This document shows, in pieces, positions 1-8,536 of a DNA stretch of 22,651 nucleotides. This DNA comes from Chara braunii (taxonomy: Eukaryota; Streptophyta; Charophyceae; Charales; Characeae): assembly GCA_003427395.1 (NCBI GenBank), contig BFEA01000221.1, positions 2,158,413-2,181,063 of the forward strand, given 5' to 3'. The notes under the pieces are model-generated. The model had not been told where the DNA came from, ran no database searches, and saw nothing but the letters and a program-made list of their open reading frames with translations. Within the stretch, counting starts at the first letter, position 1. Each line of letters starts with the position of its first letter. The translations under genes were made by a program, and so were the position numbers.

Positions 1-121
1 GGACCTCTCATACAGAGGACCCGCTCAATCAAGTAGCCAGCTTGCGATCTATTGATCACTCACTAGTAACGCAAGTAGGACTTAGTCAAATCTCTGAAAA
101 AAGAAATTCTCGCAACAACTA
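1..121. other. Non-coding left edge
   Basis: No gene, LTR terminus or RNA is recognisable. This stretch leads into the AT-rich degenerate repeats that start near base 122. It could be host DNA, or a long untranslated leader of the retrotransposon that follows. Confidence 0.4.
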
Positions 122-327
122 TCTGAAAATTCTGATATTCGCATTTCGTTCTATCTGAAAATTTCTGATATTAGTAGTTCGTTTTTACGTGACAAATATC
201 TGAAAATTTCTGATAAATCGCAATTCGTTTTGTCTGCAAATTCCCGATAGTAGCATTTCGTTTCTCTGATATTTCGCATACATAGCTGAAATTTCTGAAG
301 TTAGTATTTTCGTTCTCTAGGCATATT
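122..327. repeat. Degenerate AT-rich tandem repeat, about 33-nt units
   Basis: The block TCTGAAAATTTCTGATA followed by a GCATTTCGTT-like end recurs at about 122, 154, 199, 233 and 286, with drift and small insertions. The minus-strand reading frame across it (461-171) is a by-product of the repeat and resembles no known protein. No gene is seen. Confidence 0.6.
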
Positions 328-348
328 GGGATAACGATAGAAGTGGTC

Positions 349-590
349 ATATTCTCGGAAACTGAAATTATTCTTTTCTGAAAATCGCATTTCCATTCTA
401 TCTCGCAAATTTTTTTTTGAAAACCGAATCTTGCGAAGCCTACCAATATTGCGTTAGGCATATTTGGAGGTTGCTATATTCTCAGAAACTAGATTTCGTT
501 CTTTTCTGAAAATCGCATCTTTACTCCATTTCGCAAAAAAAAATTTTCAAGATCGCAGTTTGTAAAAGCCGAAACTTTGCGGCACCTACT
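349..590. repeat. Diverged two-copy direct repeat, about 127-nt spacing
   Basis: Two copies, starting at 349 and 476, share the blocks ATATTCTC(G/A)GAAACT, TTCTTTTCTGAAAATCGCAT and a later TTGCG segment. They differ by substitutions and by the length of a homopolymer (T-rich in copy 1, A-rich in copy 2). They are related in base composition to the 33-nt repeats just upstream. Bases 591-762, up to the minisatellite, hold only A and T runs. Confidence 0.6.
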
Positions 591-762
591 CATCATAAAT
601 CGACAGATATATACAAAAAAAAAAAAGGAAGTAGTCCTCTTTTTATTTTTATTTTTTTTTATTTTATCTGTTGATTAGGGCGGAGGAAAGTATTGTTGGG
701 TTGGTTACCTACCTACGTTTCCCTCCCACCCACCCCTTGCACGCATCCCGGTTCGGTACGTC

Positions 763-1099
763 ACAGTGCCAGATCAGCAGTACCAGGTCACAGTGCCACG
801 TCAGCAGTGTCACATCACAGTGCCAGATCAGCAATGCTGCGTCAGTAGTGCCAGGTCACAGTGCCACATCAGACTCAGTGCCACATCAGCAGTGATGTCA
901 GACACAGTGCCACGTAAGCAGTGCCACATCAGCAATGCCACATCAGACACAGTGCCACATAAGCAGTGCCACATCAGCAGTGCAACGTCAAACAGTGCCA
1001 CGTAAGCAGTGCCACATCAGCAGTGCCACGTCACACAGTGCCACGTCAAACAAAGTGCCACGTCAAACAAAGTGCCACGTCAGCAGTGCCACGTCAGCA
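763..1099 (+). repeat. Minisatellite before gag with bZIP-type GCCACGTCA cores
   Basis: About twenty degenerate 14-17-nt units with consensus CAGTGCCAC(A/G)TCAGC run up to the gag start. Six units carry the exact 9-mer GCCACGTCA; its CCACGTCA core starts at 796, 1026, 1041, 1058, 1075 and 1089. This is the reverse complement of TGACGTGGC, the C-box/G-box hybrid bound by several bZIP factors. The repeat is partly open in all three forward frames, which gives spurious His/Gln/Cys-rich peptides. Whether it regulates transcription is inference. It could be a simple replication-slippage array. Confidence 0.75.
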
Positions 1100-1101
1100 A
1101 C

Positions 1102-1791
1102 ATGACGGGCCTGCCAGGGCAACTCCCCAACGAGTCCCTTGCAGCCTACAAGCAGCGGTTCCAGGCTCAGATAGAGGCTGAGGAACAACGCCAGCTGGCA
1201 GCCGAGGCTGCCCGCGTACAAGCTGAAGAGGCAGCAGCAGCAGAACAACTGCAGCTACAGGCCGATGCAGACGCTGATGCCCAGGCTCGCCGCAAGGAAG
1301 CCCAGGATTTGCTGCAGCGGCATGAAGCCAACAGCATCGATAGACTCAAGTACTGGCATTTTGAACCGAACGGCGACGAGGCAACACCGGAAGAGAAGCA
1401 CAAGGAGTTCCTCTCCAAACTCGTGACGCGGTTGTTGTATGCTTGCAACTACCAACGGTCAGAGTTGGAGAGACAGTACCAGAACCTGACGCAACAGCAT
1501 CAGGAGTTGGCACAACTCCGCCGCATGGTGCAGAGCCACGAGGATGCAACTCGAGCACTCAATGCCCGATTGCTGGACCTGGAACAGGCTGTACCAGGAC
1601 CAGCTGTTGGGGCTTCCAGCAGTGCACCCTCTAGCCGCCAACTGGAGGATCGCGTTGACCACGTAGTGGCAATGCTCGGCGACATCAGCACTTTCGCTGC
1701 GCCGACCACCACCATCAGCAGTCAGCTGCATACATTGAAGACCGAGGTCCAGCAGCTGCAGACGACGAAAGCGGGAGCCGAAGATGTATAA
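1102..1791 (+). CDS. gag: Gag N-terminal region, coiled-coil rich
   Basis: An open frame of 229 codons. I place the start at 1102 (MTGLPGQLPNES) because upstream in-frame codons only translate the minisatellite. Residues of about 15-70 are Ala/Glu/Gln-rich heptad-like sequence (EEQRQLAAEAARVQAEEA), and a second helical, Gln/Leu-rich stretch lies around residues 120-165. That suits a coiled coil that helps Gag assemble. It ends in TAA at 1789-1791, and the capsid frame opens 8 bases earlier with ATG at 1784. This overlap could be a translational arrangement of the element or a one-base indel in this copy. No catalytic domain is expected or seen. Confidence 0.6.
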   Translation: MTGLPGQLPNESLAAYKQRFQAQIEAEEQRQLAAEAARVQAEEAAAAEQLQLQADADADAQARRKEAQDLLQRHEANSIDRLKYWHFEPNGDEATPEEKHKEFLSKLVTRLLYACNYQRSELERQYQNLTQQHQELAQLRRMVQSHEDATRALNARLLDLEQAVPGPAVGASSSAPSSRQLEDRVDHVVAMLGDISTFAAPTTTISSQLHTLKTEVQQLQTTKAGAEDV

Positions 1792-2747
1792 GATGCCAAC
1801 TTTCAATCTGGAGAGGTTCGACGACTACACGCAGCAGGATCCGGTCCTCTGGTGGGAAGCATTTACAACGCAACTCAGGATTCTGGCCGTAGCCAAGCAT
1901 GCGTACATCGGCGCCCTGTTCCTGAACTCAAAGGGCGGATGCCAGACCTGGTTGAGCCATCTGGCAACCTCCCACGGCGTCGACATACCAGACTTAAAGG
2001 ACCAAATCACATGGGAGGAACTGACACGGCTGTGGAAGAAGTTCATCATCGACGACGCGCCGACACTCGCCATCAACCGTTTGTTCACCATGTCACAGGG
2101 CAAAACTGCAACACGGGATTGGCTCACAGAGTTGCAGAAGATTGCGGCAGTGCCCAAATCTGGAGCTGCCTTTCACTCATCTCAGACATGAGTTCTACTA
2201 CAGATCCTGCGCTGCATTGAGCCAGGCTCTTGGTGATCGCGAGCACTACTCCACTTTCGCCGAGATTATCGACAAGGCGAGAGAGATCATCAAGACCAAC
2301 AGGTCAGCTGCACATGAGAAATCACCATGGCAGCCGACCTATGTGGAGAAGCTACGAACTGGTCCGCGACAGCAGCACTTCGCTGCAGTCCAGCAGGACA
2401 GTGGAGATAACCCAGCAGCCACTCCAGCATCAAGTGACGGAGATCAAGTGGCTGTTGTCCAGCCGTGAAGCAACAACAAGTCCCGCAACAATGGGAAGGC
2501 GAAATCCACATCGCAGGCAGAAAATGGACAGCCAGGACAATTTTCATGGGTCAAGTTTGGCTTGACCGAGGCGAAGTACAAGGTCCGCGGCCGCTACGGC
2601 AGCTGCTATTGGTGCAACAGCACCAAGCACAAGACCTCCCTGTGCCAAGATCAGGGCAAGGAGGATGTGCGACCCCGCCTCAGATCGGGTCCGCGGAAGG
2701 TGAGGCGACTCCACCTTCTACTCCGCCAGATTCGGCCGCCTTGCTAG
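1784..2747 (+). pseudogene. gag: Gag capsid and nucleocapsid (zinc knuckle), frameshifted
   Basis: The first part (1784 to about 2157) has the plant Ty3/Gypsy capsid pattern, with DPVLWWEAFTTQL, ITWEELTRLWKKF and DAPTLAINRLF. Near 2152-2158 the capsid sequence moves to the next frame, where it continues as HEFYYRSC and FAEIIDKAREIIK. That frame has a TGA at 2466-2468, which would be CGA with one C-to-T change. It then reads on to a CCHC zinc knuckle at 2604-2645 (CYWCNSTKHKTSLC, spacing CX2CX4HX4C), the RNA-binding nucleocapsid motif. The frame closes at 2747. The capsid would package element RNA in cytoplasmic particles. This copy cannot make it whole. Confidence 0.8.
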
Positions 2748-3119
2748 CGGCCTCCTGCACATCTGGGGAGGATGCGAATGTCGCAAGTCCTCGGTATACT
2801 TGCGAGGATGATGCTGTCCACTTGGTTCCACCGCTGGACCAACCGCTCCATGTGCAACAGTCCACCGCATGCACGGTTTCATCACCATCGGCAACCGATT
2901 CGGCAGCTTCGCCGCAATCTATCGCCGGGGATTCGACGTCATGGTCAAGACTTGAAGAGCTCGACCCATTGACGTTCACGGACTTCCAGTGGATGCCCGT
3001 TCCCTCAACCGGACAATTGCCGAAACCGCATTGCAACATGCTTATGGCACAATTGCGGGACTACTTGCACACTGCAGTACCAGCTCCGTTGATGGACGCC
3101 GGAGCAGAGGTTGTCGACC
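2660..3119 (+). pseudogene. Gag-Pol linker, low complexity
   Basis: After the zinc knuckle the Pol reading frame is offset relative to the nucleocapsid frame, and the switch lies between about 2660 and 2720. The linker is Ser/Pro/Ala-rich (for example TPPSTPPDSAALLAA) and acidic, with no recognisable domain. It may be the natural Gag-Pol frameshift zone or another lesion; one copy cannot decide. It runs directly into the protease. Confidence 0.5.
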
Positions 3120-3560
3120 TTCACGCTTTCAACGCGAAGATCGACCGCGAGTTCAAGACGCAACGGTACGACGACATCGACGCACCATTGCTATACATAC
3201 GCATTCAGATCGGAGAGGCGACCTGCAGTGCCTTGATCGATTGCGGAGCATCTCGCAACTACATCAGCCAGGACTTCATGGTACGCGCCGGCCTTGGCCC
3301 ACGTGTCTGGAGGAAGTCCCAGCCTATGCAAGTCACCCTGGCAGACGGTCATACGCACAAGTCCATCGACTGGTGCATTGACGCCGTCCCAGTGTACTTT
3401 GCCCCTCACGCAAGTGAGGCGGTGNCCTTNGACATTCTGGACACCAAATTCGACATGATCTTGGGCATNTCATGGCTGCGAAGCAAGGATCACCCGGTGA
3501 ACTTCTTCAACCGCACCGTTCACGTTCGTGACCGGAATGGAGTATTAGTTCCATGCACGG
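3120..3560 (+). pseudogene. pol: Retroelement aspartic protease domain
   Basis: This is the retropepsin-like protease that cleaves Gag-Pol inside the particle. The active-site Asp codon is at 3239 in the motif ALIDCGASRNYIS, with Cys where most relatives have D-[ST]-G. The second half has the conserved hydrophobic-G segment FDMILGxSWL followed by [10 protein letters not shown]. Three ambiguous bases (3425, 3430, 3469) each leave one residue unknown. The region is open in frame with the reverse transcriptase. The D-C-G form occurs in some plant Gypsy elements, so it is not proof of inactivity. Confidence 0.8.
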
Positions 3561-3714
3561 TGCCTCTTCCTCATCCTTCGACCAGCTGCAACGTGGTATC
3601 CGCCACAATCATGCGAGCTTCCATCATCAGAGACGACACCAAGGAGATGGGGGTGTGTTTTCTCCACGCCCTCCCGCCCCATGATGCTTCCTCAACGAAC
3701 TCACCTTCGGATCC

Positions 3715-4684
3715 ACGCATCACCGAACTTCTCGACGCCTACAGCGACGTGTTCGAAGGCCCGCACGGAGTAGTACCGGATCGACCCATCCGCCACGAGA
3801 TCATCCTCGAGGACGGGGCCGTACCTCCGCACGGTTGCATCTATCGAACGAGCAAGGAAGAGTTAAGTGTGCTTCGGGCACAACACGACGACCTTCTGGA
3901 GAAAGGCTGGATTCGGCCTAGCTCATCGCCATATGGTGCTCCTGTTCTATTCGTCCGGAAGAAGAACAAGGACCTGCGGTTGTGCATCGATTATCGCAAG
4001 CTCAATGCGCAGACGATCAGGAACGTCGGCCCTCTACCACGCATCGACGACCTTCTCGAGCGATTGGGCGGCGCCCAGTTCTTCTCTAAGCTGGATCTCA
4101 AGTCAGGGTACCACCAACTCGAGATTCGCAAGGAGGATCGCTACAAGACCGTGTTCAAGACACGCTATGGGCATTTCGAATGGCTGGTCATGCCATTTGG
4201 CCTTACGAATGCCCCAACCATTTTCCAAGGGGCTATGACGACGGAGTTCCGACACATGCTGGATCGTTTTTCGTACTTATCTACCTCGACGACATTCTGG
4301 TTTACAGCCGGAGTCTGGACGAGCATGTGGAACACTTGCGCACCGTTTTGGAGCGGCTACGACAGGCCAAGTACAAAGCAAACCGCGACAAGTGCGAGTT
4401 CCCACACCAGGAGCTGGAGTACTTGGGACACTATGTGACGCCGCAAGGCATTCGTCCGCTTGCGAACAAGATCGAGGCCCTACGGGGTATGGCCCGAGCC
4501 CACCAACACCACGGACGTTCGTTCATTCATCGAGTTGGCGGGCTACTATCAACGATTCATCACCGGATACTCCAGGATTGTTGTACCTATGACGAGGTTA
4601 CAGTCGCCAAAGGTGCCATTCGTATTCGATGACGACGCACGTCGGTCATTCCAAGCACTTAAGACGGCTATGCTCATGGCACCC
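3715..4684 (+). pseudogene. pol: Reverse transcriptase domain, two frame breaks
   Basis: The RNA-directed DNA polymerase of the element. Motifs in order are [50 protein letters not shown] and the catalytic YLDD at 4282-4293. The frame changes inside a T5 run at 4267-4271, just before YLDD, and again at a G4 run at 4483-4486 after [18 protein letters not shown]. The connection region continues as DVRSFIELAGYYQRFI. A third change at a C4 run (4682-4685) leads into RNase H. The active-site residues survive, but no continuous polypeptide spans the domain. The homopolymer locations suggest replication slippage or sequencing errors. Confidence 0.9.
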
Positions 4685-4685
4685 C

Positions 4686-5090
4686 GTCCTTAGCATCTAT
4701 GACCCCACCCTGCCGACGCGAGTGACTACGGACGCTTCCGGCTATGGCATTGGGGCAGTCTTGGAACAACACGACGGCGACGACTGACACCCTGTGGAGT
4801 ATTTCAGCCACAAAGTGCCTCCCATCAACTCGCTTGATGATGCAAGGAAGAAGGAGCTGCTCGCATTCGTGATGGCTCTCAAGCGCTAGCGGCACTTCCT
4901 CCTTGGGCGTCGTAGGTTCACATGAGTCACAGACAACAATCCATTGACCTACTACAAGACGCAGGACACGGTGAGCAGCACAATCGGACGATGGATGTAC
5001 TTCATCGACCAATTTGACTTCACACCGAAACATGCCCCTGGCCTCTCCAATCACGCAGCAGATGCACTCTCGCGAAGACCAGATCTTTGC
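4686..5090 (+). pseudogene. pol: RNase H domain with three in-frame stops
   Basis: RNase H removes element RNA from the RNA-DNA hybrid. The acidic residues are recognisable in TTDASGYGIG (Asp codon 4731), KKELLAFVMAL, VTDNNPL and HAADALSRRPDL. Three stops interrupt it: TGA at 4785 before HPVEYFSHK, TAG at 4887 before RHFLLG, and TGA at 4923 before VTDNNPL. At all three places relatives of this family normally carry Trp, so each fits one G-to-A change of TGG. The domain leads straight into the integrase linker, in the same frame. Confidence 0.85.
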
Positions 5091-5189
5091 GCTATGACAG
5101 CCTTCGCATTCGACGAGGAGCTTCAGCGACACTTTATCCGGGCATATCAATCTGATCCGGACTTCAGCACGCTCTATGCATAGCTATCT

Positions 5190-6480
5190 TCGGATCAGCC
5201 GCGGGCCAGCCATTTCCGCATTGTCGCCGCGTACTTGCTCCTCCACTCGAGAGGCAAGGACTTACTATGTGTCCCACGCGACTGTCGTCTTCGGACTCGC
5301 CTCCTCGGCGAGTATCACGATTCACGACACGCCGGCCATTTCGGAATCAACCGCACTATTGCACGGCTTCGACAACGATTCCGATGGTCCGACCTCATTA
5401 CCGATGTCACTCGATATTGCGACTTGCGACTCTTGCGAAGTTTGCTGACGCAGCAAGCCCCGCAACCGCAATCACTACGACGAGTTACACCCGATGCCTA
5501 TCCCACGGGAACCCGGTCTCTCCATCGCCATGGACATCACCGGTCCGTTTCCTCGCGACCGGCTCGGGCACGACGACATCCTCACGGTTGTGGACCGATT
5601 GAGTAAGTACTCGCGTTTTCTCCCTTGCAAGTACTACTCCACGGCTCCCGAGATGGCACGCCTCCTGCACACTGGTTGGATTTGTGGCCACGGTGTACCA
5701 GAAGACATTGTCAGCGACCGCGACACTCGTTTCATGTCGGCGTTTTGGANCGGTGTACCAGAAGACATTGTCAGCGACCGCGACACTCGTTTCATGTCGG
5801 CGTTTTGGACTGCTCTCATGCAGGAGTCCGGCACAACAATGAAACTAAGTTCGACTCGACATCCTCAGACAGACGGGCAGACGGAGCGGGCACATCAAAC
5901 CGCTCAAATGATGCTTCGTACGCTCATTCGTCCGAACCAGAAAGATTGGGTTGACCGCCTCCCCGACATCGAGTTCACCTACAACACTTCTGTGCATCCG
6001 GCGATCGGCGTGACTCCATTCGAGTTGCACCACGGTGGACGAAAAGGCCGGATTTTCGCAGACCTTCTCCTCCCTCGACCAACCGACATTGACGTTGCCT
6101 GCTCTCCCGCTTCCGTCCGGAAGTACAGGGAATTGCTGACTCAAGCCCGCGCAAATATGCAGAAGGCTCAAGTCCGCATGCAGCAGCAAGCCAACAGGCG
6201 TCGCGTACCATGTCCCATCCGCGCCGGTGATCTGGTTTGGGTCTCCGCGGAAGAGTTTGCATTGGAACAGGATGTTTCACGCAAACTGCTTCCCAAGTGG
6301 TTTGGACCTTGGTCGGTGACAACAGCCGCGGGCGATGAGCCCGATGGCCCTTCATTTGTGATCAACATTCCAAAGCATTTGACGGTCCATCCGGTCTTCC
6401 ACGCCTCGAAGCTGGCAACATACACGCCAGCCAAGAGCGACGACTTTCCGGACCGACGATCACAAGACCCTCCTTCTATG
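5190..6480 (+). pseudogene. pol: Integrase: HHCC zinc domain, catalytic core, GPY/F-type module
   Basis: The N-terminal zinc-binding part has RHAGHFGINRTIARLRQRF. A 7-bp tandem duplication (TGCGACT at 5418-5424 and 5425-5431) shifts the frame before the cysteines CDSCEVC, and a TGA follows at 5446. The core has D1 in MDITGPF (5533), D2 in SDRDTRF and the catalytic Glu in DGQTER (5884). A 59-bp exact duplication around the N at 5750 repeats the D2 motif. From the second D2 copy to the Glu there are 35 intervening residues, the canonical DX35E. The first copy is therefore likely an assembly artefact. The C-terminal DLVWVSAEEF and KWFGPWSV match the GPY/F module that follows the core in this family. 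A TAG at 5181 lies just upstream. Confidence 0.9.
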
Positions 6481-6735
6481 GATGGCCATCAGGAAGTTGA
6501 CNGCGTCATCTCCGATCGCAAGTTCGGCAGCAAGCCGCAGCAGTACAAAGTCACATTCAAAGCATGCGATCGTGACGACACTCGGTGGATTTCAGGAGCA
6601 GATTTGAAAGCATCCACACCGCTGATCTACGCGCATTATGAAAAGCGGAGGTTAGCTCAGGAAGCTTCACGACCAGCCCCTCCCACCCAGACTGTGGTCC
6701 CTCCCTCAGACAGACAGGTTCGCCCTTGCAGGTAA
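6481..6735 (+). pseudogene. pol: Chromodomain tail of integrase
   Basis: The C-terminal end of Pol has QYKVTFKACDRDDTRWISGADL, a version of the chromodomain core pattern (Y-x-V-x-[FW]-[KR]-G/x ... W). In chromoviruses this domain directs integration to marked chromatin. The preceding VFHASKLATYTP segment is the usual lead-in. One ambiguous base (6502) leaves one residue unknown. Some aromatic-cage positions differ from the classic form, so binding specificity cannot be inferred. Pol ends in TAA at 6733-6735, only 25 bases before the LTR. Confidence 0.8.
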
Positions 6736-6746
6736 GCTCGGTTCTT

Positions 6747-6760
6747 CAAGTAGGGGGGGG
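6747..6760 (+). promoter_or_regulatory. Polypurine tract, plus-strand primer
   Basis: The purine-rich run AAGTAGGGGGGGG lies immediately before the TGTGGCATAC terminus of the LTR. In Ty3/Gypsy elements this tract resists RNase H and primes plus-strand DNA. Its position fixes the left edge of the LTR. Confidence 0.8.
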
Positions 6761-7895
6761 TGTGGCATACTGCGTAGCCACACGGGCCCTGCAGGGCCCG
6801 TTCCGAACATTCAGCCTAACAGCCTAAAACTTAGGGCTTACAGGCCCCGTTCCTTTCAGACTGGAAGCTGAAAAACGAGGGCCTGCAGGCCCTACCCCGT
6901 TTCAGCCTATTTCTGGGTCTTTTCAGACCCAAAGTTTTCAGCCTGAAACGGAGGGCCATTTTCAGGCCCTCATTGTTTCGACCTGGCCCTAAGACTCAGG
7001 CACGTAAACAGGGATGCGGAACAGGCCAGAAATAGCCTGTTCCTCACGAGTTTGAGCAGGAGCTGCAGCTGCAGCCCCTGCCTCCCTTCGGCAGGCTCAG
7101 GAGGCACACCCGTAGTACATAGGAAGTTCCCATGCACTTCACGNGCAGGTAGTGTCAGTAGGCAAGGGGAGTCTTCAGGATTTCGTCCGCAGCACTCAGG
7201 AGGAGCGCTGCAGTAGTCTTCAGCGCTAGGCAGGTATTAGCGCTAGCTGTAGTCTTCGGCGCTGGGCGCCATAGCTGTAGCTGTAGTCTTCAGCGCTGGG
7301 CACTGGTAGGTGGTAGATCGTAGAGTGGGAGAGAGACTGGCGGAGGTCAGTGGGACTTACCTGTGGCGTCATCGCTCCAGCTCCATCTTCGTGGTACCTG
7401 CATCAAGGCGCAAACTTCACAGGTTAGTACTGGACACAGAGAGAGGGAGAGTTCTTCTTCTTCCTCTTCTACGTCCACCTTCTCTTCTCACCCTCTCGCC
7501 ACCTGACTTCTCAGACTACGACAGAGAGAGACAGAGTTGTGACTTGAGACTTGACGACATTGGATCCAGACTTGACATTTGGGATTCAGACATTCCGACG
7601 AGGGACTATTTGGGCTTGTGCCGAAGACTTGGTGTTGACGACGTTCCCATCTTCCCCCTCCTCTTCGTCTATCCCCTTCCTCTTTGTCTGTGTATGGTAT
7701 GGGCTGGCGCAGTCTTCCTGTGTGAAGCGCCAGGCCCATTTCACACCATGTAACGATGATGATGATGTATGTTCAGGACTGCATTACAACATTGATTGTT
7801 CTGATCACTGGTATCTAAGTCTTCCGTTGTGCTATCTTATACTTTGTATTGAAAGGTCGGTTCTTGTTCTGGTCTGCACGTTACAGTATGCAACA
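6761..7895 (+). repeat. 3' long terminal repeat, 1,135 bp
   Basis: The repeat starts with TGTGGCATAC right after the polypurine tract. It ends with GTATGCAACA, which matches the inverted start at 9 of 10 positions and gives the usual TG...CA termini. The first 250 bases are packed with palindromes (see the separate entry). Three partial repeats of TGTAGTCTTC(A/G)GCGCTGGGC lie between 7213 and 7302. One ambiguous base lies at 7144. Reading frames through it (7310-7753 and others) have no protein resemblance. No clear TATA box or poly(A) signal could be fixed. The mate LTR is not in view, so the target duplication (GCATC would follow the right end) cannot be tested. Confidence 0.75.
6782..6971. 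repeat. Cluster of four palindromes or hairpins in the LTR
   Basis: Four inverted repeats lie within 190 bp. A perfect 20-bp palindrome at 6782-6801 centres on CCCTGCAGGG. A perfect 16-bp palindrome at 6878-6893 is AGGGCCTGCAGGCCCT. A 7-bp stem with a TTTC loop lies at 6914-6931 (TGGGTCT/AGACCCA). A 7-bp stem with a 7-base loop lies at 6951-6971 (GAGGGCC/GGCCCTC). The segment could fold strongly as RNA or cruciform DNA. Function is unknown. Confidence 0.85.
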
Positions 7896-8360
7896 GCATC
7901 ACAACAACTTCCGGTCCACTGTGTCATGGACAGGAAGAGACCTAACGGACACAACATCCCAGACACCAATTCAGGTGGTTGCTCCTTTCAACGAAGTGCA
8001 CTGAAAACAACAGAAAAACGGAGCTCCCCATGTGACTGCAAAATAGAAACCGCATCCAGACTCTGTTTGTGTGTGGGTCCCTTCGGGGAGGGGGGCCAAG
8101 AAGAGAGGGGGAAGGGGGGGGACGCAGGAAGGGAAAAAAAATGACTGCGTTCTTGTGGGAAAGACGAAAAGACAAGTGCCCCCGCCTGAGTCCATCCTCT
8201 GTGGCCAGTAAAATAGCAGGGTGTCACACGGAGGCATTATTGCCACAATTCTCCGTTATGGTGGGTATGGTTCAATTCAAGCCGTCTTCACTCCTGTGCG
8301 GCCAATTCACGAGCCTGTGACTGTTTTTTTACCAGGTTCACAGGCCTATGATGATCTCTC
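7896..8360. other. Intergenic, no gene seen
   Basis: This lies immediately right of the LTR. It contains a G-rich purine stretch (about 8081-8141) and short T runs. Reading frames of up to about 90 codons on either strand show no recognisable motif and are driven by G or C richness. Confidence 0.5.
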
Positions 8361-8361
8361 C

Positions 8362-8500
8362 ATGCTCTTATCCCAAAACTGGGGCCAGCGACTACAGGCA
8401 CCGTTCAAAGGCCAGCGACTTTTTTTGGTATAAGAGGGGAAAAACCCAAAACTGGGGCAGTTTTGGGTCTTTGCCCGCTGCTCTTATACCAAAAACAGTC
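8362..8500. repeat. Foldback sequence, nested inverted repeat
   Basis: An outer stem pairs TTTTTGGTATAAGAG (about 8422-8436) with CTCTTATACCAAAAA (8481-8495). An inner stem pairs ACCCAAAACTG (about 8444-8454) with CAGTTTTGGGT (8458-8468). Just upstream, CTCTTATCCCAAAACTGGGG (about 8364-8388) repeats the arm sequences, and CCAGCGACT occurs twice. This looks like a small foldback or MITE-like element, or a decayed terminal inverted repeat. No transposase is present. Confidence 0.65.
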
Positions 8501-8536
8501 CAGGTTCCAAGCACACTCCTACGAGTCCAAGAATCC

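Larger units (their letters stand above)
763..7895 (+). mobile_element. Decayed Ty3/Gypsy chromovirus retrotransposon
   Basis: The order gag, protease, reverse transcriptase, RNase H, integrase, chromodomain, polypurine tract and 3' LTR identifies a Ty3/Gypsy (Metaviridae) element of the chromovirus branch. The left boundary is uncertain: neither a 5' LTR ending like the 3' copy (GTATGCAACA) nor a tRNA-iMet-type primer-binding site is visible between base 1 and gag. The 763 start is simply the beginning of the minisatellite. In-frame stops (2466, 4785, 4887, 4923, 5181, 5446) and several frame changes show that this copy cannot make a full Gag-Pol. The element ends about 3.7 kb beyond the 3' end of the convergently oriented TAD2 gene. 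Confidence 0.88.

Noticed and set aside
763-1099. CRISPR-like array
   Set aside because: The repeats are directly adjacent, 14-17 nt, degenerate and without uniform spacers. The context is eukaryotic.
2660-2720. Programmed Gag-Pol frameshift site
   Set aside because: A frame change does occur here, but I see no clear slippery heptamer followed by a structure, and this copy has several other frame lesions. It remains undecided.
7310-8144. Protein frames of 147 and 197 codons in and after the LTR
   Set aside because: They overlap the LTR and its right edge in different frames, with no recognisable motif.
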